Part shown: positions 11,108-23,100 of the stretch, in pieces
Layout of the letters: each line of letters begins with the position of its first letter
Position numbering within the stretch: position 1 is the stretch's first letter
From: Porphyra umbilicalis
Lineage: Eukaryota > Rhodophyta > Bangiophyceae > Bangiales > Bangiaceae
Length of the DNA: 64,000 nt
Assembly (NCBI GenBank): GCA_002049455.2
Contig: KV918822.1
Coordinates: 124,001-188,000, forward strand
Reading direction: 5' to 3'
Made by a program: the position numbers and the translations under genes
Notes under the pieces: model-generated
Database searches by the model: none
Told to the model about the DNA's origin: nothing
What the model saw: only the letters and a program-made list of their open reading frames with translations

Positions 11108-11955
11108 GGTGGGCAGCCGAGGGGGGGGAAGGCTGACGTAATCGGGGGGAGAAAGCCAGGAGTGCTCGACGGGGAGTAGGAAGGATAAGACAGGGGGTCA
11201 AGGCGGTGTGGGCAATAGACCTTCGTCTCAGAACAGGGAGTGTGGTCAACAGGCAAGCTGGGTAATAATTGAAGAGGATGAGCGCGGGGCGACGCCACGC
11301 AAGCAGCAGAAGAAGCGAAGGGACGGCCGCCGCCGGAAAGGGCCAATATCCAGGTTACCGCCGTCGCCAAAAAATGCAACAAGAGGTGATACGATGTGGT
11401 CGAATGGTCGGTGTCCCGTTCGACCACCAAGACGGGCGAGCGGGCAGTCACGGTTGCCGCGGGAAGACCCTGGCTCGTGGCGAAGACGAACAAGCACGCC
11501 GCTTGGAGTTGAGAGTGCCCCACTCACACAGCGATGGATCCACTCAGTCTGCCATTGGTTGGTGGTAAACGTGGAACTTGCGGATTTCCTGAACAACTCT
11601 TCTTCAGGGAACCTCTTTTGACGTGCATGAGACCACTGTGTCAGTGAGGGTTACTTCTTCAACTCTGGACAGCTGGCCACTGATCTGTCGCTCGTTGGAA
11701 GGTACTCCGAAAACGTGGATGCCTTTTTTGGTGCCACTCAAATTTTTTTCCTTGACAATTGTGCGGCGACCACCTTTTTGCAAGCTCGGCGTCGTGCTCA
11801 GCCCGCAGCCGTCCATCCCGCTCGCCACCGTCTTCCCCGTCATCCCCGCTGGTCACCGCTGTGGCATTCTTGTCCACAAGTCGCCAGCCCCTCTCCTCTC
11901 CCCCCCACCAACTCTCTTCCTCTTGATCTTCTCCTCCCTCCCCCCACCGTTCGCC
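11108..11955. promoter_or_regulatory. Divergent promoter region of the carrier and RPS20
   Basis: The two genes start on opposite strands with this 848 bp between them, so both promoters must lie here. A pyrimidine-rich stretch (about 11880-11955) precedes the RPS20 ATG, as is common for ribosomal protein genes. No TATA box is obvious. An open frame covers part of the region but has no conserved features. Confidence 0.55.
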
Positions 11956-12327
11956 ATGGCCGACATCGCGCCCATGAAGAAGGCCGCCTATGGCGCGCCG
12001 GCGCCGGCCGACTCGCAGCATCGCATCCGCATCACGCTGTCGTCGCGCCAGGTGCCCGCCCTGGAGAAAGTCTGCTCGGACCTCATCCGCGGTGCCAAGG
12101 ACAAGGAGCTCAAGGTGAAGGGCCCGGTCCGCATGCCGACCAAGACGCTCCGTGTGACGACCCGCAAGTCGCCGTGCGGGGAGGGCACCAACACTTGGGA
12201 CCGCTTTGAGATGCGCATCCACAAGCGTCTCATCGACCTTTACTCGTCGACGGACATTGTCAAGCAGATTACGTCCATCTCCATCGAGCCGGGGGTGATT
12301 GTGGAGGTGTCCATTATTGCGGCTTAA
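11956..12327 (+). CDS. RPS20: 40S ribosomal protein S20 (uS10)
   Basis: A 123-residue protein ending in TAA. The start is the ATG at 11956-11958; upstream in-frame codons belong to the leader. It has the eukaryotic uS10 pattern, with a short variable N-terminus, [19 protein letters not shown], the basic segment [40 protein letters not shown] and the C-terminal [16 protein letters not shown]. It is a component of the small cytosolic ribosomal subunit. The gene is intronless and undamaged and converges on the CLC gene. Confidence 0.97.
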   Translation: MADIAPMKKAAYGAPAPADSQHRIRITLSSRQVPALEKVCSDLIRGAKDKELKVKGPVRMPTKTLRVTTRKSPCGEGTNTWDRFEMRIHKRLIDLYSSTDIVKQITSISIEPGVIVEVSIIAA

Positions 12328-12415
12328 GCGGGCCTGAGGAGCGTGCGGCATCGGAGCGGTCTGGTTTTGCAGCGGGCCTGAGGAGCGTGCGGCATCGGGG
12401 CGGTCTGGTTTTGCA
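12328..12415 (+). repeat. 44-bp tandem duplication in the RPS20 3' UTR
   Basis: Two consecutive 44 bp units begin immediately after the RPS20 stop codon (12328-12371 and 12372-12415) and differ at one base. The rest of the gap, to 12715, shows nothing recognisable. Confidence 0.85.
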
Positions 12416-12715
12416 TGTGCGGCCAGTGTCTTGGCGGGGTACGGACCCTATCACGGCACCGAGCGGCACATGTGCGAGACTGTAGGAATGATTGTACGGA
12501 GCGTCCCACTCTTCGGTTCCATGCGTGAAAGGGGATGAAATAGGGTGCAACGTTCTTCGCCATACCTAGGTTTTCTGCTCCATCATCGTACTCCTTTGCT
12601 CAGCCTTCTATTTTTTCTCGTGCTCCATGCTTCCTGTTGTGCTGCACTGCAGACCATCTCGTTCTCGTCGCCGGCCCACGTGAAGGAACTGGATCAACAG
12701 CGCGCATTCCTAGCC

Positions 12716-15607
12716 CTATCCCCGCCCTCGTCGGTTCCCCGCGTACTCCTCCACCCGCTGACGGAAGGACTCCATGTCGGCAGAAGTCCCCCCCCCGCCC
12801 AGCGGCGCCACCGGCGCACCCCCCCGCCCCGCCGCCGCGTGTGACTCGATGCCGTCGCCCATGGAAAAGGTGAAGTCGATAAACGACACGAGCGTCAGCT
12901 GCCCGATCAGCTGCCCCCCGGCCGTGACATACATGGACGTCACGCCAATCATCCGAAAGTAGTGTTGGATCTTCCAGTATGGCGTCGCCGCGGGAATGGC
13001 AAAGGGTGCGCCGTCAACGGCGGCGGAGCCAACCGCCGGGTCATAGTTGGCCAGCAGTGGCACGCCGCCTTCCACTTCCTCCGCCTCTGGGCCGCCGTTA
13101 CGTCGCCCAGCCGCGCCGTAGGAGGAGGAGGAGCCGGCGGGCGACGCGGCCGGCAGCGCCGCCTGCAAATCCCACCGGCTGATGGAGCCGAGGAGCTTGC
13201 GGCTGTCGGGCCCGTCAATGACCGCACACACGGGCCACTGGCCCGCCGCCAACAGCCGCCGCACGTCGGCCACGGAGGAGCCCGCCCAGACGGTTGGGAA
13301 GGTGCGGTCCATAACGTCCGCTGCCGTCATGCCCGCGACGGCGTCATGAAAGGCACGGTTCTCAGACGGGAACCGGTCACGGCCGCCGAGGAGAAAGGGC
13401 AGGCGGCGCTTCTTGATAATCTCTGAAAAGAGGTCGCATGTGAGGCTCTTGCTCACCGTGTACGCGACGATCGACACAGTCGCCAGTGGCAGGATGTTGA
13501 CAGAGCCGTTGGTCAGCTCAAGGAAAACGACCGCAACGCTCGCCAAGTGCAGCGCCCCGGTCGTCACGCCCGCGGCGCCGAGGATGGCCGTCGCACGGGG
13601 GTCCACAAAGCCCCACCCAAACGCCTGTCGCAGGAGCTCTCCGTACGCGCGGCCGACGAGGGCGCCGAGCTCAAAGATGGGCATGAAGGTGCCGACGGGG
13701 ATGGGCAGGATGAGGCACACGCCCGTGAGGAAGAACTTGAGCGCCACCGCGACTGTCAGGGAGACGGGCGAGAGCGCCCACAGGGGAAGGGGTAGCCACG
13801 ATGGGAGCGCCACAAAGGCAAAGGGCTTGGCCTCGTCGTTGAACATGCTCATGACGCCCGCCTTTTGAGTCTGCCACATGACGCCGCCGGCGAGGTAGCA
13901 CAGCACGGTGTGGAGCGTCGCCCAGCCGACCATGAGGGCGGTGCCCTTAGCGGGCGACGCGGCAGGAAAGGTGTTGACACGCCACGAGTAGGAGGCAGAG
14001 GTGTAGGTGATGAGGCGGGCCCCAAGCAACCCACACACTACGCCGAGCACCACGTAGGAGGCCATCTTGGGCAGCTGCGCCAGGTGCAAGTCCGTCGCAC
14101 CGTCAAAGTCGGCCTGGAAAAAGGTCACCGAGTCGGCCTGAAAGAAGAGAACGACCAGAAAGTACCCGCACAGCGAGCAGTAGAGTGCCATTGGCAGCCA
14201 GTGAGAGTAGTAAAACGTTGCCATCAACTCGATGGACATCAAGACCCCCCCTAAGGGCGCCCCAAATGTCGCCCCCACGCCCGCTGCCATCGCCGCGCTG
14301 ATCGCGCTCAGCTGCGCCGTCGCGCTGCGGGAGAGCGCGGAGAAGCGGCGGCAGCGACAGACGAGTGCGGCGATCATTCCGCTCATGTGCACAAACGGGC
14401 CGAGCTTCCCAATGCTCATCCCCGACGCGAGGGACAGTGCCAGCCCCGCGCACTTGGCGCCGAGCGTGCGGCCCGACAGGGCGGCGGGCATAAAGGCGCC
14501 CGACAGCACGCACTTCATCTCGGGGATGCCCGAGCCGGTCGCGCAGTGCGGCGCGAGCAGCCGCACCAACCAAAACGAGGCGACCGCAAACGCCACGCGC
14601 ACGGTGCAGGTGAGCGCAAACGACGCGGACGCGAGCGGCACGACGCCGTCGGTCGGCGCCAGCCCCGCCGCCGCCACCACCGCGGGCACCGCCGACGACA
14701 GCGCCGAGGCGGCATACGCAACGGCGTGGCAAACGCCAAACGTGAGCATGCCGATGAGGGCCAAGTAGGCCACCGCCCCCTTTGGCAGCAGCGTGTTTTC
14801 GTCTGCCGGCCGGTGCCACGACCAGTCCCCTGGGCTCGACTCGGCGGTCAGCGGCAGCCGCCCCGACGCGTCGGGCTCGTCGTCGGGCGTCGGCGTGTCG
14901 GCCTTTTTGCGCGCGCCGAGGAGCGGCGCGGCAGCGGCGGCGGTCGCCGCCGCCTCGGCGGGGCCGACGGGGCCGTCCCCCGCGCCGCCGTGGAGAAAGT
15001 AGTAGACGACGGTTCGGGCCCACCGGACGGGGGCGGGGCCGCCGTCGGGCGGCGGGGGCGGAGACGAGCGCCAGGCGGTCGCCACCCGCTCGCCCGGCAG
15101 GCCCGACGCAAAGGCCGCCACCCTGTCCGCGGCGGCGCCGCGCGACGACCCCGAGCCACCGCGCCGCGTGCGCGCCGTCGAGCCGCCGCCGCTGCCGCCC
15201 GCCTCCTCCGCGGTGGGCATGTCCCACAGCGAGGAGGAGGAGGAGCCCCCCTCGCGGTACGCATAGCTGCTGCTGCTGCCGCCCCCGACGCCCGCGTCGC
15301 CAAAGGCCGACGAAACGGGGGACCGCGGCGACGTTGCCGACGTGTTGCGCGACAGCGCCGACAGGGAGTGCGTTAGGTGTTTGCTGTCGAGGGTGTCGAG
15401 GAAGACCACCGCCGGCTCGCTGCGCTCCGCGGGGGGGAGGGGGGGACGGCGCCGCCGCCGCCGCCTCGGCCGCCGCCGCTGCACGGGCCGACGGGGAGCG
15501 GATGCCGAGCGGCGGCTGTCCAACGTCCATGGTGACGGCGGCCGAAACGCCGGGGCGGTGCGTTGGGGGGGGCTGGGGGGGGGGGGGGGGGGAGCAGATG
15601 CAGGCAA
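12716..15607 (-). CDS. CLC: CLC-family chloride channel/transporter with CBS domains
   Basis: A 963-residue open frame ending in TAG. Residues 1-270 are disordered (Pro, Arg, Ser and Gly rich). The membrane domain spans about 276-730 and carries all three CLC selectivity signatures: GSGIPEMK (358-365), GKLGPFVH (400-407) and PVGTFMP (637-643). Two CBS-like segments lie near 757-815 and 870-915. The gating glutamate of GKEGP is Leu, and the position equivalent to the proton glutamate of exchangers (second E of LEE) is also Leu in MSIELM, so an uncoupled anion channel is more likely than a Cl-/H+ exchanger. The true N-terminus may be the ATG at 15528-15530 in another frame, joining across the G runs at 15430-15447. 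Confidence 0.92.
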   Translation of the reverse strand: MPASAPPPPPPSPPQRTAPAFRPPSPWTLDSRRSASAPRRPVQRRRPRRRRRRRPPLPPAERSEPAVVFLDTLDSKHLTHSLSALSRNTSATSPRSPVSSAFGDAGVGGGSSSSYAYREGGSSSSSLWDMPTAEEAGGSGGGSTARTRRGGSGSSRGAAADRVAAFASGLPGERVATAWRSSPPPPPDGGPAPVRWARTVVYYFLHGGAGDGPVGPAEAAATAAAAAPLLGARKKADTPTPDDEPDASGRLPLTAESSPGDWSWHRPADENTLLPKGAVAYLALIGMLTFGVCHAVAYAASALSSAVPAVVAAAGLAPTDGVVPLASASFALTCTVRVAFAVASFWLVRLLAPHCATGSGIPEMKCVLSGAFMPAALSGRTLGAKCAGLALSLASGMSIGKLGPFVHMSGMIAALVCRCRRFSALSRSATAQLSAISAAMAAGVGATFGAPLGGVLMSIELMATFYYSHWLPMALYCSLCGYFLVVLFFQADSVTFFQADFDGATDLHLAQLPKMASYVVLGVVCGLLGARLITYTSASYSWRVNTFPAASPAKGTALMVGWATLHTVLCYLAGGVMWQTQKAGVMSMFNDEAKPFAFVALPSWLPLPLWALSPVSLTVAVALKFFLTGVCLILPIPVGTFMPIFELGALVGRAYGELLRQAFGWGFVDPRATAILGAAGVTTGALHLASVAVVFLELTNGSVNILPLATVSIVAYTVSKSLTCDLFSEIIKKRRLPFLLGGRDRFPSENRAFHDAVAGMTAADVMDRTFPTVWAGSSVADVRRLLAAGQWPVCAVIDGPDSRKLLGSISRWDLQAALPAASPAGSSSSYGAAGRRNGGPEAEEVEGGVPLLANYDPAVGSAAVDGAPFAIPAATPYWKIQHYFRMIGVTSMYVTAGGQLIGQLTLVSFIDFTFSMGDGIESHAAAGRGGAPVAPLGGGGTSADMESFRQRVEEYAGNRRGRG

Positions 15608-16118
15608 CGATGGGCGCGCCGCACCATACGCGACACCGTGCCGATTTCCCGCAGGGAGCTTGCCGCGCGGTCAAACAACCGCTCACCCCACCGTGCGGTG
15701 GCCGCCACAGCCACGCGCCGGCCAGCGCAAGCCGAGTCGATCGAACGTCACAGGAGTTCAAGAATCGGATGAGAATATCCGATCCAATCTCTCGGCCTCA
15801 AGCTCTGATCGTCTGCCAACCGCAATAAAAATATAGAACTTGCAGCACTGTACTCGGTTTCATATAGCTGACCGGATCTGTGGCTCGTGGCACACAGAGC
15901 TTGCCCACCAAATATTTCCAGAGACGTTCAGCGCAAGACAGCTGGACCTTGTCAGCAGAGGCCGTGCAAGCTTGCGACTCGACACGTCGCCGAGCTCGGG
16001 TGCCAAGCTCGACGAGAGATGGCGTGGCCGAGGCCTTAAAGGCTGGACACCAGAAGCAGTACTGAGCTTGATCGACAGAGCTCGTCACAGGTCGCAAACC
16101 ATACCTCGGCCGAGCTCG

Positions 16119-16960
16119 TCAACCAGACCTCTTTGGGGGTCGACCAGCAGACATATGGTCGGCCTTCTTGCCAGAGCCTTTGCGGGACTGGGCCAGAAAT
16201 TGGAACGAAGCTATGGATTGCGCTACGCTGCCGTTCGTGGCGCCCCCCCCCGCGGTCCTCCACGCCTCGCCCTCCCTCCACCCCGTGCCGCCCCCCCACG
16301 CCGCCACCGGTCTCCCCCACGCCGGCCTCTTCTGCCACCCACCGCAGCCACCGTGTGCTCCACTCGTTTCCGCGCGTCTTGCGTCCCCGTCCCCCCCGGC
16401 CCGCCGCCGCCGCCACCGCCGACGCGGCCCGGTCCAGCCGTGCCCAGTCATCCCACATCACTTCAGTGAGTGCCCGCCCAGCCGGGTGGCTGCCGCCCGC
16501 GAGCCGCACGTCGAGGGCGGCGTAAAAGGGGTTTTCCGCAGCCTCGGTGATCGCGTAGCAGCACCCTCGCCGCGTCTGCGTCGACGGTGCGGGCCGCACG
16601 GCCGGCCGAGTCGGTCGTTTTGCACACGGCGGCGGCGGCGGCGAGGTGCTCCGCCGCCTCGTCGATGACTGACGCTGCCACTGGGGTGGTACAGAGCCGC
16701 CGCCGAGAGGCGCTGTTGAGGCGCTGCCGGGCGGCGAGGAAGCCGAGGGGGGGGTTGCCGTCCGGAACGCCGGCGATCAGGGCCGAGGCGGCGATGCCTC
16801 CGGCCGCCACCGCTGCTCACGCCGCCCCCGTCGCCGACCGTTGGGGTCGCCCCAATTGTCATGGCGCGCCCTCCCCACCGTCGCACGCAGGACGGCGTTG
16901 GCCCGCCGCCGCGCCGTCGCGGTGTCGTCCCACAAGCGCCCGACCGTCACGGCCGGCCGA
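16119..16960 (-). pseudogene. Unrecognised coding remnant, frame-broken
   Basis: Protein-like pieces occur in successive minus frames: a Trp/Asp segment (LWDDTATARRRANAVL, near 16900), an alanine-rich helical segment (VIDEAAEHLAAAAAVCK, near 16640) and ENPFYAALDVRLAGG followed by VMWDDWARLD (near 16450-16530). No single frame joins them, and no ATG clearly starts the first. I do not recognise a family. It may be a decayed gene or one broken by homopolymer errors. Sequence from 15608 to 16118 shows no gene. Confidence 0.3.
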
Positions 16961-16963
16961 GGA

Positions 16964-17487
16964 GTACAGCTATTGACGTCTCAGACAGTCGGAGACAGGA
17001 TGCGTCTTCTTATTGCACACAGGAAGAAAACCCAGTAGCCAAAAAACAACAGGCAACCGAGGCACACCATCGCAAGACGGGGTACGAGACAGACCAGTTA
17101 GAACCGAACTGCGCCGCCGACACAGGGCGCCCCCTGCAACCATGGCGTCGGGCTCTCCGAGGAGGGCGGTGATTTGTACCCGCGAGCCCCTCTGTGTCTG
17201 CGCTCCCCGACAAGAGCACCCGCCTAGGCGTACAGCCATTGACGTCTCAGACAATCGGAGACAGGATGCGTCTGCTTATGTCAAACGGGAAGAAAAATCA
17301 GTAGCCAAAAAACAACAGGCAACCGAAGCACACCATCGCAAGACGATGTTCGAGACAGACCAGTTAGAACCGAACTGCGTCGCCGACACAGGGCGCCCCC
17401 TGCAACCGCGGCGTCGGGCTCTCCGAGGAGGGCGGAGATTTGTACCCGCGCGCCCCTCTGTGTCCGCGCTCACCGACAAGAGAACCC
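16964..17487. repeat. 266-bp tandem duplication
   Basis: Two direct copies beginning at 16964 and 17230, both starting GTACAGC(T/C)ATTGACGTCTC and sharing most of their length with scattered substitutions. No coding function seen. Confidence 0.8.
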
Positions 17488-18543
17488 CACACTCCCCAAG
17501 AAACCTCACCGCATTCAACAGACCGACCCGCACGTAGATCTGAGCACAGCGCGCAACAAATGACATGTATGGAAGGAGAGATATGTAAAGGGAAGAAGAA
17601 AAACAACAACTACAGCGAGTCACGGAGAGCGTCGCTGTCAGCGTCGTGTTCGCACCAGTCACATGCCCGCCCTGGGCCATGCCGACAAGGTCAAATGACC
17701 ACTATCCCCGCCAAGTTGACAGACAGGCATACGAGCCCGACACGCACACAAGAAAGTAAACAGGGGCGCACAGAGGCTCATCGAGAAATGTTTACCCAAG
17801 CCGTCCGAGGACGAAGATATGACAGCACCACGGGCGCTTTGCCGTCCACGAGTGGTCATCGAGGTAAAAAGGGCGGGCGGGCCGGTGGTGACGGCAACTG
17901 GCAGGATGCCGGTTGGCTGCTGGTGGCGGGGGGGGGCTGAGAAACTTCGATCGTCCGGCAAAAAGATACCATGGTAGGGCGTCGGCCACGGGGGTAGAAG
18001 CGAGCGTAGGAGGTATGGGACGAGCGTCGCACGGGTGCGGCAGAGACGGGAGAATGCAGATCCCGAACGGCACGTGACGGGGGCGAGCACAGGCAAAGGC
18101 ATCGGCGCCTTTGGCAAACGCGCGCGAGCGCGTTGCGCGCGATGTGGCCTGCGCGCCGCGTGCACTTGGAACCACTGACAACCGCCACCTTGGCACGAAG
18201 CCCAGTAAAACGGCGGGTGTCAGCCAAAATTCGAGCGGGGCTACAAGCCTAGTCTCACTGTAAAGGTAGTAGCCCCAGGCCCAGTCGTCCTCCCGCCGTC
18301 ACTTGGCCCCCGTCTTCATCGGACCGGACGTTGCCTCACGGACCATCGTCCGCGGAAGAGCTGTTCTCTCAGGCCTTGACTCGCCTTCACCGCCTGCGGT
18401 CTTCCACTGCCGCGTTTCTCCGAAGTCGCTCCTTTTGTACAGTTTGATGTTGTGCCGCTCTTCTTCTGCTGTATTGCTGCCGGGAGTCGCTAACGACGTC
18501 GCCCTGTGAGCCCACCGACCACTCCAGCGACGACAGGGACGCC
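17488..18543. other. Intergenic, no gene seen
   Basis: Short open frames on both strands have no recognisable features. The part after about 18300 is pyrimidine-rich and may be the 5' leader of the following hypothetical gene. Confidence 0.4.
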
Positions 18544-19601
18544 ATGGAGACTGCGCCTGCCGGTTCAGCCGCACCTGGAGCCGTGGCGCTCCCGCTCGAC
18601 ACCCCCCCCCCCCCGCCCCTCCAGCACAGCCTGCTCCCCCCGCTCCCCCGGCTCCACCCGCAGCGTCCTGCACGCGGCCCGCAGCAGCCATGGACCGCGT
18701 CAACAAGGAGTTGCAAGAGCTGGCGGCAAGAAGTGATGCGCTGGAGAAGAACATGGCTGCATGTAAAGAGCAGTTAGCGGCGTCGCGTCTATCTCTCAAT
18801 GGCATCCGGGCGCTGCAAGCCGTGGCACAGCAGGAGCACTACCCGCTGGGGCGCGCGCTGCAGCGTTGGCTGTCGTGTCGCCTAGTGGAGCGGCTCAAGA
18901 TGTGCCCTCCGTCCGAGCTGAACAAAGCGCGGGGATCGGCCAGCCAGGCCGAGAGCCGCACCAAGGTCACCCTCACCATTGACATGGTAACGGACAAGGG
19001 GGCCTTGGACGAGCTCGTCCAGATGCAGTCGTTGGCGTACGACGTTCCTGCAACCTCCAGTCGCGGAAAGGCGCTGCGTACAGTGCAGTTCCACTCCCCC
19101 GACCTCCTGCTTCAAGCGCTGGGAATGGCGGCTCCGCTTCGCAACTGGTGCTTGTCTCGTCGGTTTGCTCGCAAGGACGGGTCTACACCCGCGCGCGTCC
19201 TGCTTGAGTGGCTTTGCGACGACCAAGGCAGCACGTGGTACGTACTGAGACGCCACCCAACTGGCGAGCTCGTCGACGTGGCTGTGCGGGAGGATGAGGT
19301 GTTTGACCCCCTTTGCCATGCTTACGCACACCCGCTTGTACGCAAGACGATTCCTGTGGCCTCGTTGCTCCGCCTGATGCCCGCATGTCCGGCTTCGCTA
19401 CGATGGTGTCCGGCCGGCGTGACGGGCATTCTGGCATTTGACGAGCGCCATACGTGCGGCAAGCTCACACTCACCTTGCCGTGTTGTGTTGTTGAGCTTG
19501 CAACCAATGAAGTGCTTGGACTAGTAGAAGCGGCGGTTGACGGGCCCGTGGAGGGTGCCCCGGACTCTGGTGTGAGTGGAGTCGTGCGTGGTGGACAGTG
19601 A
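18544..19601 (+). CDS. Hypothetical protein with N-terminal coiled coil
   Basis: The main frame (about 18630-19601, ending TGA) encodes a Pro/Ala-rich leader, a probable coiled coil (MDRVNKELQELAARSDALEK and following) and about 240 further residues with several Cys and Trp, for example VLLEWLCDDQGSTWYVLRR. An ATG at 18544-18546 in a different frame gives METAPAGSAAPGAV and runs into a 14-C run at 18602-18615, after which the main frame reads naturally. A one-base length error or slippage there would make one continuous protein. The first ATG wholly within the main frame is at 18690. No family recognised. Confidence 0.5.
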
Positions 19602-20108
19602 CTTGTGGCACTCTGTGTGTGGGGTAGTCATAAAGATATGATCATGCTGATACAGCTCATTGCTCGCGGGTGTTGCCCGTCAGCAGACATGTTCATGCAC
19701 TTTCCCCCGCCTCCCTTCTCACTCAGACGTCGCAACGTTAGCCGCCGCCACGGCCTCCTGGTCCTTGAGTGCCGCCGAAATCCTGGCGGCGACGCTCGCG
19801 CGGCGGACAGTCGCCGGTGGCTGCCGGCGCCGCCACCGGCGCCACGCACGGCGACCGTCGGCGCCACGCACGCGGCCGCCGGCGCAATGCACGTCGGCCG
19901 CCGGCGAGACGCACGCCGGTCGTTGGCGCCACGCAGTAGGCATTAAGCAGGATGGCCGTCGGCGTCACAGGGTTTTATCGCAGGCTGGTGGGCAGGGTGG
20001 CGACGACAGCGAGTGAAGAGGCGCGGCGAGGGTGACGTGGCAGGACGCATTAAATTCAGTGAAAAAAGACGACATCTAGAAACATTTTACAAATTCGGCT
20101 TGAATTAC
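19602..20108. other. Intergenic with short GC-rich direct repeats
   Basis: Between 19800 and 19945 the words CGCCGGCGGCCG and GGCGCCACGCA recur irregularly with ~24 bp spacing. No gene supported. Confidence 0.4.
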
Positions 20109-23100
20109 AGTGCAGAAACGGGCTCAAAGACCCAACCTGACGCTGGGAGACATAGGGGGAGCTTCTGACTATGCGAGCTGAAGCGGTCTCACCGGCCGAC
20201 GGAGCACTTGTAGCCGGACGCTTCCCGTAAGCAGATGAAAATCGGACATAACTTTGGTCACACAAATGCGTTTGGACTGTTCTTGGGCGCGTTTGATAGG
20301 TCTCATTGAGAGCAACGTTTCGAGCATATCAGAGTTTGATGCCCCGTTTTCACAAAAGCAGCAGGTCGCCGTTTCAATGCTGTAGCGGTACACGAATGCA
20401 CATGGCCACTAGTGCTCCGGACGTGCTCGGATTCAGTTTTTGACTGCAGAAACGGGCTCAGGGACCACATGGCACCCTGGGAAACATAGGGGGAGCTTCT
20501 GACTATGCGAGCTGAAGCGGTCTCACCGGCCGCCGGAGCACTTGTAGCCGGACGCTTCCCGTAAGCAGATGAAAATCGGACATAACTTTGGTCACACAAA
20601 TGCGTTTGGACTGTCCTTGGGCGCGTTTGATAGGTCTCATTGAGAGCAACGTTTCGAGCATATCAGAGTTTGATGCCCCGTTTTCACAAAAGCAGCAGGT
20701 CGCCGTTTCAATGCTGTAGCGGTACACGAATGCACATGGCCACTAGTGCTCCGGACGTGCTCGGATTCAGTTTTTGACTGCAGAAACGGGCTCAGGGACC
20801 ACATGGCTCCCTGGGAAACATAGGGGGAGCTTCTGACTATGCGAGCTGAAGCGGTCTCACCGGCCGACGGAGCACTTGTAGCCGGACGCTTCCCGTAAGC
20901 AGATGAAAATCGGACATAACTTTGGTCACACAAATGCGTTTGGACTGTTCTTGGGCGCGTTTGATAGGTCTCATTGAGAGCAACGTTGCGGGCATGGCAG
21001 AGTTTGATGCCCCGTTTTCACAAAAGCAGCAGGTCGCCGTTTCAATGCTGTAGCGGTACACGAATGCACATGGCCACTAGTGCTCCGGACGTGCTCGGAT
21101 TCAGTTTTTGACTGCAGAAACGGGCTCAGGGACCACATGGCACCCTGGGAAACATAGGGGGAGCTTCTGACTATGCGAGCTGAAGCGGTCTCACCGGCCG
21201 CCGGAGCACTTGTAGCCGGACGCTTCCCGTAAGCAGATGAAAATCGGACATAACTTTGGTCACACAAATGCGTTTGGACTGTCCTTGGGCGCGTTTGATA
21301 GGTCTCATTGAGAGCAACGTTTCGAGCATATCAGAGTTTGATGCCCCGTTTTCACAAAAGCAGCAGGTCGCCGTTTCAATGCTGTAGCGGTACACGAATG
21401 CACATGGCCACTAGTGCTCCGGACGTGCTCGGATTCAGTTTTTGACTGCAGAAACGGGCTCAGGGACCACATGGCTCCCTGGGAAACATAGGGGGAGCTT
21501 CTGACTATGCGAGCTGAAGCGGTCTCACCGGCCGCCGGAGCACTTGTAGCCGGACGCTTCCCGTAAGCAGATGAAAATCGGACATAACTTTGGTCACACA
21601 AATGCGTTTGGACTGTTCTTGGGCGCGTTTGATAGGTCTCATTGAGAGCAACGTTGCGGGCATGGCAGAGTTTGATGCCCCGTTTTCACAAAAGCAGCAG
21701 GTCGCCGTTTCAATGCTGTAGCGGTACACGAATGCACATGGCCACTAGTGCTCCGGACGTGCTCGGATTCAGTTTTTGACTGCAGAAACGGGCTCAGGGA
21801 CCACATGGCTCCCTGGGAAACATAGGGGGAGCTTCTGACTATGCGAGCTGAAGCGGTCTCACCGGCCGACGGAGCACTTGTAGCCGGACGCTTCCCGTAA
21901 GCAGATGAAAATCGGACATAACTTTGGTCACACAAATGCGTTTGGACTGTTCTTGGGCGCGTTTGATAGGTCTCATTGAGAGCAACGTTGCGGGCATGGC
22001 AGAGTTTGATGCCCCGTTTTCACAAAAGCAGCAGGTCGCCGTTTCAATGCTGTAGCGGTACACGAATGCACATGGCCACTAGTGCTCCGGACGTGCTCGG
22101 ATTCAATTTTTGACTGCAGAAACGGGCTCAGGGACCACATGGCACCCTGGGAAACATAGGGGGAGCTTCTGACTATGCGAGCTGAAGCGGTCTCACCGGC
22201 CGACGGAGCACTTGTAGCCGGACGCTTCCCGTAAGCAGATGAAAATCGGACATAACTTTGGTCACACAAATGCGTTTGGACTGTTCTTGGGCGCGTTTGA
22301 TAGGTCTCATTGAGAGCAACGTTTCGAGCATATCAGAGTTTGATGCCCCGTTTTCACAAAAGCAGCAGGTCGCCGTTTCAATGCTGTAGCGGTACACGAA
22401 TGCACATGGCCACTAGTGCTCCGGACGTGCTCGGATTCAGTTTTTGACTGCAGAAGCGGGCTCAGGGACCACATGGCTCCCTGGGAAACATAGGGGGAGC
22501 TTCTGACTATGCGAGCTGAAGCGGTCTCACCGGCCGACGGAGCACTTGTAGCCGGACGCTTCCCGTAAGCAGATGAAAATCGGACATAACTTTGGTCACA
22601 CAAATGCGTTTGGACTGTTCTTGGGCGCGTTTGATAGGTCTCATTGAGAGCAACGTTTCGAGCATATCAGAGTTTGATGCCCCGTTTTCACAAAAGCAGC
22701 AGGTCGCCGTTTCAATGCTGTAGCGGTACACGAATGCACATGGCCACTAGTGCTCCGGACGTGCTCGGATTCAGTTTTTGACTGCAGAAACGGGCTCAGG
22801 GACCACATGGCACCCTGGGAAACATAGGGGGAGCTTCTGACTATGCGAGCTGAAGCGGTCTCACCGGCCGCCGGAGCACTTGTAGCCGGACGCTTCCCGT
22901 AAGCAGATGAAAATCGGACATAACTTTGGTCACACAAATGCGTTTGGACTGTTCTTGGGCGCGTTTAATAGGTCTCATTGAGAGCAACGTTGCGGGCATG
23001 GCAGAGTTTGATGCCCCGTTTTCACAAAAGCAGCAGGTCGCCGTTTCAATGCTGTAGCGGTACACGAATGCACATGGCCACTAGTGCTCCGGACGTGCTC

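Noticed and set aside
14103-15761. 552-codon minus ORF overlapping the CLC gene
   Set aside because: Out-of-frame shadow of the CLC coding region, Arg/Gly-rich. Only its first part (from the ATG at 15530) may supply the CLC N-terminus.
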